From an uncultured Poribacteria bacterium (GTDB lineage Bacteria > Poribacteria > WGA-4E > WGA-3G), in the NCBI GenBank assembly GCA_951812525.1, contig OX638316.1, forward strand, positions 2,970,506 to 3,034,505: a DNA stretch of 64,000 nt, given 5' to 3'. Below are positions 34,922 to 44,290 of this stretch, one piece after another (within the stretch, counting starts at the first letter, position 1; every line of letters starts with the position of its first letter). Made by a program: the position numbers and the translations under genes. The notes beneath the pieces were generated by a model. That model worked only from the letters and a program-made list of their open reading frames with translations, searched no databases and was not told the DNA's origin.

Positions 34922-35716
34922 ATGAAAGTTAAATTGTTATTTCTCATAGCGGTTATCTGTCTCTGTGTCTCGGGGTGCGCGCAGCAGAACAGTCGAGAGT
35001 CCAACATTCCTGCATGGGATGACCGCACACCTCTCGATGAGAGTTCTTCAGCAACACCTTCATTCTCTGATAAACTCTCGAACATTATCTCTGGCGGCAA
35101 TAGCGAATACCACTTTCGCAAAGTGAGATGGGGTTTCACTCGTGAGCGTGTTATGCTTTCGGAAGCAGGGAATACAATCACTGAAAACAGAGGCAACGCC
35201 CTTGTTTATAAATGTAAACTTAACGGTGTGTATTGCAAACTCATCTATACGTTCAAGGACAACAGGTTGCGAACAGCCGGCTATGTGACCCAAACACCTG
35301 TTCCCAATGCCGATAATCTCATCAAAAGTGCTGTTGACAAACATGGCATGCCCGACACCCATACCAGCGACCCGAATAATGGTGAAGAAATGGTGTGGAA
35401 AACCTCCGACACTGTGATATATGCCAACCTATATGCGTCGGTTACGAAACGTACAATGACAAAATATGACTATTCTTCTGGCGGATTGCTCAAGAATTTA
35501 ATTCAGGAGGGTCTCGAAGAGCGAAATCCGGGGGAGATACGATATTGGGATGGTGTCTACTCACACGTCGATATGGCTTTTTTTCGGGAACTGCACGAGG
35601 AGAGTTTTCCGTTAGAAACGTTGTCATTCTATGAAAAATTGCTTGCAGGTATTGTTAAAAGGCGTAAGCGGACGAATATCCCTGGACTGGGGACGATTCC
35701 GGGGAGTCTACCATAG
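34922..35716 (+). CDS. Putative lipoprotein
   Basis: A 264-residue protein with a lipoprotein signal peptide: 'MKVKLLFLIAVICLCVSGC' puts the lipid-bearing Cys at 19. The body ('YHFRKVRWGFTRERVMLSEAG', 'VYKCKLNGVYCKLIYTFKDNRLRTAGY', 'DKHGMPDT') resembles proteins that compare a predicted and an observed quantity in the 'YHFR..RWG..R..V..SE' style seen in many hypothetical lipoproteins, but I cannot name the domain. RBS is poor (GGGAGA at about 12 bases). Function unknown. Confidence 0.75.
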   Translation: MKVKLLFLIAVICLCVSGCAQQNSRESNIPAWDDRTPLDESSSATPSFSDKLSNIISGGNSEYHFRKVRWGFTRERVMLSEAGNTITENRGNALVYKCKLNGVYCKLIYTFKDNRLRTAGYVTQTPVPNADNLIKSAVDKHGMPDTHTSDPNNGEEMVWKTSDTVIYANLYASVTKRTMTKYDYSSGGLLKNLIQEGLEERNPGEIRYWDGVYSHVDMAFFRELHEESFPLETLSFYEKLLAGIVKRRKRTNIPGLGTIPGSLP

Positions 35717-35948
35717 TTGAAGGTAACGCAAACATGATCGGATAACCTACGTTTTAGTCGACGGTGGGTCTGTCTGAATGACATCTGCACAAGACGTAAT
35801 ACCCAAATAGGGCGGTTGAGTAAGTACTTCGTATCACAACCTGTGAGTTGTGCGCATCTCTGTCCGAGGAATTTTTCACATTGTGCTATAAACGCACAAT
35901 ATGTCTTAGCTTTACTTTATGAAAAGTCGTTATTTATCCAATCTATTC

Positions 35949-36830
35949 TCACTCCGAAATCCGTTCACAACTTACGCCCACAGATAATTCGTGTGTGCCG
36001 CTACCGAAAACGACGCCTTTGAGCGGCGTTACATCTGCGTAGTCTCTCCCCCAAGCGATAGTGATATGTTGATCGGTGGGTATTTGGTTGTTGGTCGGGT
36101 CGAAATCTATCCAGCCGAGTTGTGGAAGATAAACAGAAAACCATGCATGGGATGCATCGGCACCTTCTAACGGTTGTTGATCAGCGGGTGGGTCTGTCTC
36201 AATATAGCCGCTAACGTAACGGGCAGCGAGTCCCAAAGCGCGTAGGCAGCCGATACCGAGGTGTGCGAAATCTTGGCAGACACCGCGACGGTATTTTATT
36301 ACGTCTGCGAGCGGTGTAGCGATTGTTGTGAAGTCTGGATCGTAGATAAAGTCGGCGTAGAGGCGAGTGGTCAAATCTTCGACTGCTTCCAGTAACGGCC
36401 GTCCGTTAGTAAAGGACTTTGCAGCATAAGTGCCGAGTTCAGGCATCGCTGGGATCATAGGGGAATTGAGAATATACTGCCGCATCTCTAGGATGTCTGG
36501 ATCCGAATCTGTGTGTAACTGCCGATGTGCCTCTTCCCAAGCCAGATGCTCAGCGAAGTCTCGTTGTCTTTCTCTGCCGTTGACATCGACATGGCTTGTA
36601 ACTGTAACACTGAGTTGGTTGTGAGGTTGTTGGATTGTGAAGTAGTAAACGGTGTTACCAAAAAAGTCCTGACGTTCTCGACACTCTTTCGGTTCAGGTT
36701 CGACGACGAACTGGCTGTCGCTGCACGCTTGGTAGGCGAAATTTCGCGGGGTCAACCGTGCTTCATTATAACAGAGGTTGACCGGGTGCGTGTAACTGTA
36801 TTCGGTTTTGTGAGTAATCTTATAATTCAT
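35949..36830 (-). CDS. Transglutaminase-like cysteine protease
   Basis: A 293-residue protein with a bacterial transglutaminase N-terminal beta domain ('YKITHKTEYSYTHPVNLCYNEARLTPR') and a transglutaminase core. The catalytic Cys is in 'YRRGVCQDFAHLGIGCLRALGLAARYVSGY' (about 175-205), the His in 'DASHAWFSVYLP' and the Asp in 'GWIDFDPTNN'. No signal peptide. Family members are peptidases or amidases more often than cross-linkers. It is last in a minus-strand cluster with ATP-grasp and Alpha-E genes, where such a protease is a usual partner. A family A palindrome lies about 96 bases upstream. Confidence 0.92.
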   Translation of the reverse strand: MNYKITHKTEYSYTHPVNLCYNEARLTPRNFAYQACSDSQFVVEPEPKECRERQDFFGNTVYYFTIQQPHNQLSVTVTSHVDVNGRERQRDFAEHLAWEEAHRQLHTDSDPDILEMRQYILNSPMIPAMPELGTYAAKSFTNGRPLLEAVEDLTTRLYADFIYDPDFTTIATPLADVIKYRRGVCQDFAHLGIGCLRALGLAARYVSGYIETDPPADQQPLEGADASHAWFSVYLPQLGWIDFDPTNNQIPTDQHITIAWGRDYADVTPLKGVVFGSGTHELSVGVSCERISE

Positions 36831-36925
36831 GGTTGTGCAAGACGGACCTGTATTAACGTGAGTCTGACCTTAGGATAAAAGCAACTCTTAGAAAGACTAT
36901 CTTACAGAGAAGGCATCTCTGTTGT

Positions 36926-36948
36926 ACCACAAACTGTTAGTTTGTGGT
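36926..36948. repeat. Palindrome family A, copy 2
   Basis: ACCACAAACTGTTAGTTTGTGGT, identical to the copy at 22635, in the gap between the transglutaminase gene and the fused ATP-grasp gene. Confidence 0.75.
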
Positions 36949-37044
36949 ATTTCGTGTAACCCTTCAGGGTTGAATACACATGACGTTTGTCGGGACGCTA
37001 CTCTTACCGACTGCTGGCTGCCAACAACTCATAACTCACAACCA

Positions 37045-39750
37045 TTAAAGACTGGTCGTCGTTAGCTGCTGCGGTCTTTGGACATGACTGAAATAGGTCT
37101 GCGTCAGTACGTCAGAAATGTCAACCAATATTTGTGCGAGGCGAACCAAGAGTTTTTCTAAGCCTCTCCGTTGTGTTGTGTGCTCGGTGCTCTCGGCGAG
37201 GTCAATAGTATTAGAAAGTTGGAGCTGGGTTAAAGCCTCCAAAATTAGCTGTTCTTCTTCACTAAGCCGATAGCCGAGCCTTTCTCTGGGTAACGCGCGA
37301 ATCTGTTCTTCAAGTCGTTTGAGTTGATAGAGGAGCGAGCGCGGATTGCCTTCGTCAAGAAGTAGCAGCTCAAGTACTGTCGGAAAGTGAAGTGCTGAGC
37401 GGTACCGGCCCCGATAGGTAATGAGGCATTCAGAGGCGGTGAGTACGGATTCAAGCAGCAAATCCTCGATCCAATCGTCTTTCACAGCGACAAGGCTTGA
37501 ACGACACAGCACGATGAGAAGGAGTGCACGCTCAATACGCCGCCCTATATCCAAACTAATCCAACCGATGGTCTGGGTCATGCTTTCGGCATTCAGACCG
37601 CTTAGTGCTGCGAGAAAAATCATAAGTTGGTCAAGTGAAGCCAATTCCGTCTCTTGTAGCACGAAATCTGTCAATATCTGTACACCTGCGTCTTGATCTT
37701 CAGGAACACTCTTTTCGAGCGTTGTACATAGGTTTTCAATGCTGTTCATAACGCGCCAGGTGTCAGTAGACCAACGGTCCCGGACTGAATACGCCGCACT
37801 TACGAGTGCCTGAAGCGTTGACACTAAACTCGCACTATTTTCTGTATCGAGCATAATCGAAAGAAGTTCGTTCTCCAACGATTGCTCGCTTTTGTTGGCA
37901 AAACCCGGATGCGAGGAGGTCAATCCTGTCAGAGAGCGGAGCATACTCCGAAGATAAGTGAGTTCGGATACCTCTCTGGCATCTTCGCCGAGGGTCTCGG
38001 TGAAAAGTCTCGCGGGAGACACACGTCCTAAGCGCGAAGTTTCTAAACCCATCTTCCCCATTTTGGCTTTATCGAGCATAATTCGGAGCAGCCGTGCTTG
38101 TCCTTCAGCGCGTTCGGCATAGCGTCCGACCCAGAATAGGTTTTCTGCCGCTCGGCTGGAAAGCCCTTCGGATGCCTTTGCGATCTGTATCCGTTCTGTA
38201 CGCTGTTGCCATAAACTAATATGCGGTTCCGGTTCGGGTGCGAGAACCCAGGTATCTTTACTAATGCCCCCATCTTGGATTGAGATTGTCAGTTCACCTT
38301 TTTCACCTGCGCATCGGGTGAGTCCACCCGGCATCACGGCGTATCCTTCTTTTTCTCTAAATAAGAAGCTACGTAGGATTGCGCGCCGCGGCTCGAGTTT
38401 ACCTTCGATGAGTGAGGGTGTTGTGGAAAGGTGGACATGCTCTTGCCCAATGTAGAGATGTGGATCGGCGTTAATTTGCGCCCGAAGTGTGTCGAGTTGG
38501 GCGTTGCTCAGTTCGGTTCCAAATACGGGTCGTCCACCGAGTTGGCGATGGATGGGTTTGATGACTAATTCCCGAAGGTTGGCGAGTACATAGTCTCGTT
38601 GTTTGGGGTGTCCGCACCACCACGTCGCGACAGAAGGGAGACGCAGGTCTTCCCCTATTAGCTGTTTTGAGATGTTGGGTAGGAACGGCATCAAGCCCGG
38701 ATTTTCCAAAACGCTACTCCCCGGAGGGTTTATCACAATTACATTGCCTTGCCGAATCGCTTCCAACAATCCAGCAACGCCGAGGCGTGAATCTTGTCGG
38801 AGTTCCAAAGGGTCGCAGAAGGTGTCATCGACGCGACGCAGAATAATATCGACAGGTCGTAAGCCATCAAGCGATTTCAACCAGACGCGTCCGTCCCACA
38901 CGGTCAAGTCGTCGCCTTGCACCAAAGTGTAACCGAGGTAGCTTGCGAGATAGGCGTGTTCAAAATAGGTTTCGTTAAGCGGACCGGGTGTAAGCACAAC
39001 AACGTGTGGGTTGTCTGTTTGGTGTCGTGCGATGCGGGTGGCACTTTCCAACTGGTATTGCATATCCAGCACGCTGTTCTGTAGTGCGCGGAAGAAAAAG
39101 GAGAGTCGATGCACGCCGACTTCGCCAAAGAGATTCGGTAGAGAGCGGGCAAGTGCCGTGCGATTTTCGAGGGCATATCCAGCACCAGATGGGGCTTGTG
39201 TTCGATCAGCGAGGACCCATATTCTACCGTCCGAGCCTCTCGCCAAGTCGGCGGCGTAGTTCAAGAGATACGGGAATCCGGGTGGTGTAAGCCCGACACA
39301 GGCGTGTAGGAAACCGGCGTGCGCATAAACCACTTCTGGTGGTATCAATCCATCTTTAATGAGCCTTCGTTCTCCATAGAGATCCGTCAAGATGAGATTT
39401 AGGAGTTCCGCACGCTGCGTCAATCCAGCAGAGATGGTGTCCCAATCCGTATTCGAGATAATCAATGGGACCGGATCCAGTTCCCACGGGCGGTGTCCCT
39501 GCTGTTCGCCGTGTACGACGTAGGTGACCCCGTTCTCACGCAGCAGGCGCTGAACCTCTGCGTGCCGAGATTCCATCTCTGGAAGTCCGAGCGTATCAAG
39601 TGCCTGTATGAAATTATGCCAGTGTAGGTTGATTTGCCTATCCCTATTCAACATCTCATCGATCTGTTTACCGTGCGGGACGTTAGCAAATTTGGGAAGC
39701 TCATAACTATCCCCAATCACCTTGGAATTTGTTATATCTGCGCGTTGCAT
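37045..39750 (-). CDS. Circularly permuted ATP-grasp protein fused to an Alpha-E domain
   Basis: A 901-residue fusion. Residues about 20-510 form a circularly permuted ATP-grasp domain (DUF404/DUF407): 'LLNLILTDLYGERRLIKDGLIPPEVV', 'RIWVLADRTQAPSGAGYALENRTALARSLPNLF', 'VVVLTPGPLNETYFEHAYLASYLGYTLVQGDDL', 'LVIKPIHRQLGGRPVFG'. Residues about 530-880 form an Alpha-E domain (DUF403): 'SRAAENLFWVGRYAERAEGQARLLRIML'. The gene therefore joins what the cluster also has as two separate genes (44291-45733 and 43301-44281). Such ATP-grasp enzymes are thought to form peptide bonds. No clear SD is seen before the ATG. Confidence 0.92.
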   Translation of the reverse strand: MQRADITNSKVIGDSYELPKFANVPHGKQIDEMLNRDRQINLHWHNFIQALDTLGLPEMESRHAEVQRLLRENGVTYVVHGEQQGHRPWELDPVPLIISNTDWDTISAGLTQRAELLNLILTDLYGERRLIKDGLIPPEVVYAHAGFLHACVGLTPPGFPYLLNYAADLARGSDGRIWVLADRTQAPSGAGYALENRTALARSLPNLFGEVGVHRLSFFFRALQNSVLDMQYQLESATRIARHQTDNPHVVVLTPGPLNETYFEHAYLASYLGYTLVQGDDLTVWDGRVWLKSLDGLRPVDIILRRVDDTFCDPLELRQDSRLGVAGLLEAIRQGNVIVINPPGSSVLENPGLMPFLPNISKQLIGEDLRLPSVATWWCGHPKQRDYVLANLRELVIKPIHRQLGGRPVFGTELSNAQLDTLRAQINADPHLYIGQEHVHLSTTPSLIEGKLEPRRAILRSFLFREKEGYAVMPGGLTRCAGEKGELTISIQDGGISKDTWVLAPEPEPHISLWQQRTERIQIAKASEGLSSRAAENLFWVGRYAERAEGQARLLRIMLDKAKMGKMGLETSRLGRVSPARLFTETLGEDAREVSELTYLRSMLRSLTGLTSSHPGFANKSEQSLENELLSIMLDTENSASLVSTLQALVSAAYSVRDRWSTDTWRVMNSIENLCTTLEKSVPEDQDAGVQILTDFVLQETELASLDQLMIFLAALSGLNAESMTQTIGWISLDIGRRIERALLLIVLCRSSLVAVKDDWIEDLLLESVLTASECLITYRGRYRSALHFPTVLELLLLDEGNPRSLLYQLKRLEEQIRALPRERLGYRLSEEEQLILEALTQLQLSNTIDLAESTEHTTQRRGLEKLLVRLAQILVDISDVLTQTYFSHVQRPQQLTTTSL

Positions 39751-39803
39751 TTTTTTTGTTGATTTATATTACATGTTCTGTAGGTCAGACTTATTTAGCC
39801 CCC

Positions 39804-39829
39804 TGTAGGAGGGATCTCCCGATCCCGAC
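39804..39829. repeat. Palindrome family C, copy 2
   Basis: 'GTAGGAGGGATCTCCCGATCCCGAC' with GGGATC / GATCCC pairing. It is followed 13 bases later by a sister copy, both between the fused ATP-grasp gene and the DUF2126 gene. Confidence 0.7.
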
Positions 39830-39838
39830 CCTTTTCGT

Positions 39839-39863
39839 GTAGAAGGGATCTCCCGATCCCGAC
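39839..39863. repeat. Palindrome family C, copy 3
   Basis: 'GTAGAAGGGATCTCCCGATCCCGAC', nearly identical to the copy starting at 39804 and in the same orientation. Confidence 0.7.
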
Positions 39864-39913
39864 TTTCTCAAGGACTGACTACTGAAAGTCGACAGCTGAC
39901 AGCCAACAACCAT

Positions 39914-42900
39914 TCAATCTGAAGAACTCCTACGGAGATCCAATGTATACGGATATTCTGCATTGGTCTCCTCTGGCGGGACAGCCATAGGACCCGAAGG
40001 ATGTCCTTCAGCCAGAAACTGTCCAGTCGCTGGTCCAGGCGGTCGAGGTTGAACAACACCGGGTGTATATCCATCTGCTCCGAAGCGACTTGTACGGCGT
40101 GTCTCTGCTTCGTAAGCGTTGACCGGGAAAGTCTCGTAATGCCTTCCACCGGGATGGGAGACATGATAGGTACATCCACCGATTGCGCGCCCGTTCCATG
40201 TATCGATGATGTCAAATACGAGCGGTGAGTGTATGCCGATGGTCGGGTGTAGTGCTGATGGCGGTTGCCATGCGCGATAACGTACCCCGCCGACGTATTC
40301 TCCGTGTGTGCCTGTGTTGTGGAGAATTAAGCGTCGTCCGTTACATGTGACAATGTATCGAGAATCCGTCAGTCCAGACACCTTCACCTGCAATCGTTCA
40401 ATAGAAGAGTCGACAAAACGCGATGTCCCTGACCGACTCACCTCCTCACCCAACACGTGCCACGGCTCGATTGCCGTCCTTAATTCCAGTTCAATATCTT
40501 GTATATTAACTGTTCCCAATTTCGGGAAACGGAATTCAAAGAACGGGTCAAACCACGCCATTTCAAACGGATAGCCGGCTTCTTGAAGTTCGCTAACGAC
40601 TTCCTGTATGTCAGCGCGGACGTAGTGATGAAGCATGAATCGGTCGTGTAATTCTGTTCCCCAACGTACGAGTCTTCCTTTGTACGGTGTGCTCCAGAAT
40701 CTGGCGATGAGCGTCCGAATCAGGAGCATCTGGACGATACTCATCTGGGAATGTGGTGGCATCTCAAAAGCCCGCATCTCCAGCAACCCGAGCCGTCCGC
40801 TTGCCGAATCCGGAGAATAGAGTTTATCAATACAGAACTCGGAACGATGTGTGTTGCCTGTCAGGTCTACCATCAGGTGCCGCAACAACCGATCAATTAG
40901 CCAAGGTGGGGTATTTTCCGCTTGGTTTTCCGATTCTTTGGTTATCTGCTCAAAGGCAACTTCGAGTTCATAAAGCTGCTCATCGCGGCCCTCATCTACA
41001 CGCGGTGCCTGACTCGTCGGACCGATAAAAGCACTGGAAAAGAGGTAGGACAGACCGGGATGGTGCTGCCAATACGTGACCAGACTGCGCAACAGATGAG
41101 GCTGTCGCAACAGTGGACTGTCAGCGGGTGTCTGACCGCCGACGATAATGTGGTTGCCACCACCGGTGCCGGTGTGTTTGCCGTCTAACATAAATTTTTC
41201 AGCACTAAGTCTTGCTGATCGTGCTTCTGCGTAAAGCGTGGTGGTATTATGGACGAGTTCATCCCAATTTTCCGCTGGATGGATGTTTACCTCAATGACA
41301 CCCGGATCCGGGGTTACATTCAGTGATTGGATTCGCCAATCGTGCGGTACCTCATACCCTTCGATAATCACGGGCATGTCTAAGGCTTCCGCCGTCGCTT
41401 CCGTTGCCGAGAGGAGACTCAGATAGTGTTCTAAATGTGTCAAAGGCGGCATAAAAACGTGCAATCGTCCATCACGAGGTTCAATGCACAGTGCCGTGTG
41501 AAAAATCTTCTCTTCTTCTCCGTTTTCTGTGGTAGCTGTGTTTTGTGAATTGGTCTGTTCTAATGCGTCTAAACTCTCCTCACGTGCTTCAAGAGGATCG
41601 CGTTCGTAAGCATCCTCTCGCGCTTCGTCCGGCACCCACTGTATAGACTCTAACGGTAGACGGAGTCCTATAGGTGAATCTCCGGGGATTAAGAACATGT
41701 GTCCACCTCTGAAATCCCACGCACAACTCTCCCATGCCTCGTTTACGCGACTCCAGCGCAACGGTAGGGCGTATCCGAGCGGTTCGCCGAGGGCTTCTAT
41801 TTGTAGCAGCTGGGCGAGTCGATGACGTTCGGATGCCTCTTTGAAGTCGAAGTCGAGAGGGTCAACGTTGGTAGGGAGTCTACCTTCCGTCCAGAGAAAA
41901 TAGAGTGTATCTTCGTAAGTCGGGATTATCCAATCTGGTGTAATTTTCAATAGTTCCGTGAGGTGGTGTGTAAATCGTTCAGCATCTTGAGCGTCGAAGC
42001 CGTAGTCTTTGTTGGGTTCGGCGAGGAGTTTGTCGTTCTGCCAAATAGTGACACCATCTTTTCGCCAAAAACATCCGAACTTCCAACGCGGTATCGGTTC
42101 ACCCGGATACCATTTTCCTTGTCCGTGATAGAGCGCACCGCCGGGTCCGAAACTATCACGCAGCCGTCTCAGCAGGTTTGCGCCTAACGCTCTCTTTTTT
42201 GAGCTGTCTGCTTCTGTGTCCCATTCTGCACCGTCTGGGTCGTCAATGGATACGAAAGTCGGTTCGCCTCCCATTGTCAGCCGAATATCGTTTTGGATTA
42301 TATCTGCGTCCACTTGTTGACCCAGTGCGTTAATAGCTGCCCACTGTGTTTCTGTGTAAGGTTTTGTTACACGCGGGTCTTCGTGGATGCGCTGAACGGT
42401 GTTGCTGTAGGTAAATTCTGTCTCACACGGATCTGTATAACCCGTAACTGGTGCGGCGCTCACTGGATCTGGCACGCATGCCAACGGGATGTGTCCCTCA
42501 CCAGCGAATAAGCCGGATGTCGGATCTAAACCTACCCATCCTGCACCGGGTGCATATACCTCGCACCAGGCGTGTAAGTCGGTAAAGTCTTGCGATGGTC
42601 CGACGGGTCCTTCTATGGGTTTCTGATCGGCGACGAGTTGTACGAGGTAGCCAGAGACGAAGCGGGAGGCTAAGCCGAGATGCCGCATAATCTGAACGAG
42701 CAACCACCCTGTGTCTCGGCACGAACCGATCTGCTTTTCTAAAGTCTCTTCACAGGATTGCACACCCGGTTCCATCCGAATTGTGTATTTTATTTTTTCC
42801 CAGAGCGATCGGTTGAGATCAACAAGGAAATTGTTGAGTTCTTTCTTCGTCCGCGGAATACCTGACAGGAACTCTCTAAGGAGTGGACCGCTTTCTTTGA

Positions 42901-43258
42901 CTTCGAGAAAAGGTGTGAGTTCTTCTTTAAGCTGCGCGTCATAGTGGAATGGGTAGTGTTCGGCACTCGGTTCGAGAAAGAAATCGAACGGATTAATAAC
43001 AGTCATATCCGCTACAAGATCGACTTCGATAGATAAGGCGTGTGTCGGTTCGAGAAAGACGACGCGGGCTTGGTAATTGCCGAAGGGGTCTTGCTGCCAA
43101 TTGATGAAGTGATTCTTGGGTTCAATCTTGAGTGAGTATGCTTCGATGGGTGTTCGGCAGTGCACCGCCGGTCTCAGTCGAAAAACGTGTGGCGACAAGT
43201 TGACGAGACGGTCGTAATGGTAAAGTGATTTGTGGTTGATGGCTACACGAATTGACAT
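39914..43258 (-). CDS. Large transglutaminase - DUF2126 protein
   Basis: An 1114-residue protein. Residues about 1-300 form a transglutaminase module: N-terminal beta domain ('YHYDRLVNLSPHVFRLRPA'), catalytic Cys in 'KQIGSCRDTGWLLVQIMRHLGLASRFVSGY', His in 'DLHAWCEVYAPGAGW', Asp in 'VGLDPTSG'. The rest is the DUF2126 (putative amidoligase / GCS-like) part, with 'HTGTGGGNHIIVGGQTPADSPLLRQP' and 'SFIGPTSQAPR'-type segments. I set the start at ATG 43258 (GGGAGCG upstream), because the longer frame to 43300 would run into the intergenic hairpin. It is central in the ATP-grasp / Alpha-E cluster. Confidence 0.92.
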   Translation of the reverse strand: MSIRVAINHKSLYHYDRLVNLSPHVFRLRPAVHCRTPIEAYSLKIEPKNHFINWQQDPFGNYQARVVFLEPTHALSIEVDLVADMTVINPFDFFLEPSAEHYPFHYDAQLKEELTPFLEVKESGPLLREFLSGIPRTKKELNNFLVDLNRSLWEKIKYTIRMEPGVQSCEETLEKQIGSCRDTGWLLVQIMRHLGLASRFVSGYLVQLVADQKPIEGPVGPSQDFTDLHAWCEVYAPGAGWVGLDPTSGLFAGEGHIPLACVPDPVSAAPVTGYTDPCETEFTYSNTVQRIHEDPRVTKPYTETQWAAINALGQQVDADIIQNDIRLTMGGEPTFVSIDDPDGAEWDTEADSSKKRALGANLLRRLRDSFGPGGALYHGQGKWYPGEPIPRWKFGCFWRKDGVTIWQNDKLLAEPNKDYGFDAQDAERFTHHLTELLKITPDWIIPTYEDTLYFLWTEGRLPTNVDPLDFDFKEASERHRLAQLLQIEALGEPLGYALPLRWSRVNEAWESCAWDFRGGHMFLIPGDSPIGLRLPLESIQWVPDEAREDAYERDPLEAREESLDALEQTNSQNTATTENGEEEKIFHTALCIEPRDGRLHVFMPPLTHLEHYLSLLSATEATAEALDMPVIIEGYEVPHDWRIQSLNVTPDPGVIEVNIHPAENWDELVHNTTTLYAEARSARLSAEKFMLDGKHTGTGGGNHIIVGGQTPADSPLLRQPHLLRSLVTYWQHHPGLSYLFSSAFIGPTSQAPRVDEGRDEQLYELEVAFEQITKESENQAENTPPWLIDRLLRHLMVDLTGNTHRSEFCIDKLYSPDSASGRLGLLEMRAFEMPPHSQMSIVQMLLIRTLIARFWSTPYKGRLVRWGTELHDRFMLHHYVRADIQEVVSELQEAGYPFEMAWFDPFFEFRFPKLGTVNIQDIELELRTAIEPWHVLGEEVSRSGTSRFVDSSIERLQVKVSGLTDSRYIVTCNGRRLILHNTGTHGEYVGGVRYRAWQPPSALHPTIGIHSPLVFDIIDTWNGRAIGGCTYHVSHPGGRHYETFPVNAYEAETRRTSRFGADGYTPGVVQPRPPGPATGQFLAEGHPSGPMAVPPEETNAEYPYTLDLRRSSSD

Positions 43259-43282
43259 GTTTGTCACGCTCCCTTTAGACCT

Positions 43283-43300
43283 GTGCGGTTGTGACCGCAC
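43283..43300. repeat. Hairpin between Alpha-E and DUF2126 genes
   Basis: GTGCGGTT-GT-GACCGCAC, perfect 7-base stem inside the 42-base gap of the operon. Its flanks (TGTAGG...GGTC on the minus strand) resemble family C palindromes. It could tune expression between the two genes. Confidence 0.6.
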
Positions 43301-44281
43301 CTACAGTAGCGGCTCTTCCTCGGTAAATTCTCCGTTGACGGGTCGCAGAGCGAAGAACGTTTTGTGGATGTCATCACCGACTGAGTTGAGTTTGGTTTGG
43401 AATGCGTCAAGAAATTCGTGCAAACCGCTTGAAAGCACCTGTTTGACTTGGGCGTAGGCGAATTCGGCGCGCAGCTGCCCTAGACGCTGTTCTGCTGAAT
43501 TAGAGAAGGTTTCCAGAGGCGTGCCGGAGATTGCATGCAATGATTCTTCAGCTTTGGTGAGACAGTAGAGCACAGAACGCGGAAATTCACGATCTAACAG
43601 TAGAAAAGCCACAACATCGTCTGGCGCGATGAGTCCATAAGTACGGCGATACATCTCAAAACCGCTGGCAGAATGGAGGAGCGCACCCCACTGAATATCG
43701 TCAAAAGGGGTATTTACATCCCAGATAGACGGAAGTAGGATAAAGTATTTAACATCAACGATTCTCGATGTTTTATCGGCACGTTCGATAAGCCGGCCCA
43801 ACTGACTAAAATGCCATCCTTCACTGTGAGACATGATGTTATCTGTTAGTCCCATGAAGAGGTGTGATGCGAGTTTGATTTCCCTAAAGAACTCATGCGG
43901 TTCTGTCATTGCCCATTGTTCGGAGGTGTTGGTGACTAACAAGTAAGCATCGTTTAACTGCTCCCACATCTCTGATGAAATGTTTTCGCGTATTGACCGG
44001 GCATTTTCACGACCAGCCCGTAGGCAAGAGACAATCGAATTTGGATTTTCAGTGTCAAATGCCAGAAACCGTATCACCGCTTCTCGGGATGTCTCACCGT
44101 AACGTTCGGCAAACACTTCGTCATCGCCTGTCGTGGCAACAAGCGGTTCCCACTGCGCTTGTATACCGACCGGCATGTCAAGGATAAGATGCAAATTGAC
44201 ATCGACGAAACGAGAAACATTTTCGGCGCGTTCGATGTATCGGCTCATCCAGTAGATTGATTCTGCAACGCGACTTAACAT
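43301..44281 (-). CDS. Alpha-E domain protein (DUF403)
   Basis: A 326-residue all-helical protein of the Alpha-E family. The opening 'MLSRVAESIYWMSRYIERAENVSRFVDVNLHLILD' is the family signature, and 'AREN ARSIRENISSEMWEQLND' near residue 105 is the second conserved block. The family is found with permuted ATP-grasp proteins and is thought to assist them or process their products. RBS AGGAGGT. It lies 9 bases after the stand-alone ATP-grasp gene, so the two are surely one operon. Confidence 0.94.
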   Translation of the reverse strand: MLSRVAESIYWMSRYIERAENVSRFVDVNLHLILDMPVGIQAQWEPLVATTGDDEVFAERYGETSREAVIRFLAFDTENPNSIVSCLRAGRENARSIRENISSEMWEQLNDAYLLVTNTSEQWAMTEPHEFFREIKLASHLFMGLTDNIMSHSEGWHFSQLGRLIERADKTSRIVDVKYFILLPSIWDVNTPFDDIQWGALLHSASGFEMYRRTYGLIAPDDVVAFLLLDREFPRSVLYCLTKAEESLHAISGTPLETFSNSAEQRLGQLRAEFAYAQVKQVLSSGLHEFLDAFQTKLNSVGDDIHKTFFALRPVNGEFTEEEPLL

Positions 44282-44290
44282 AACTACCTC

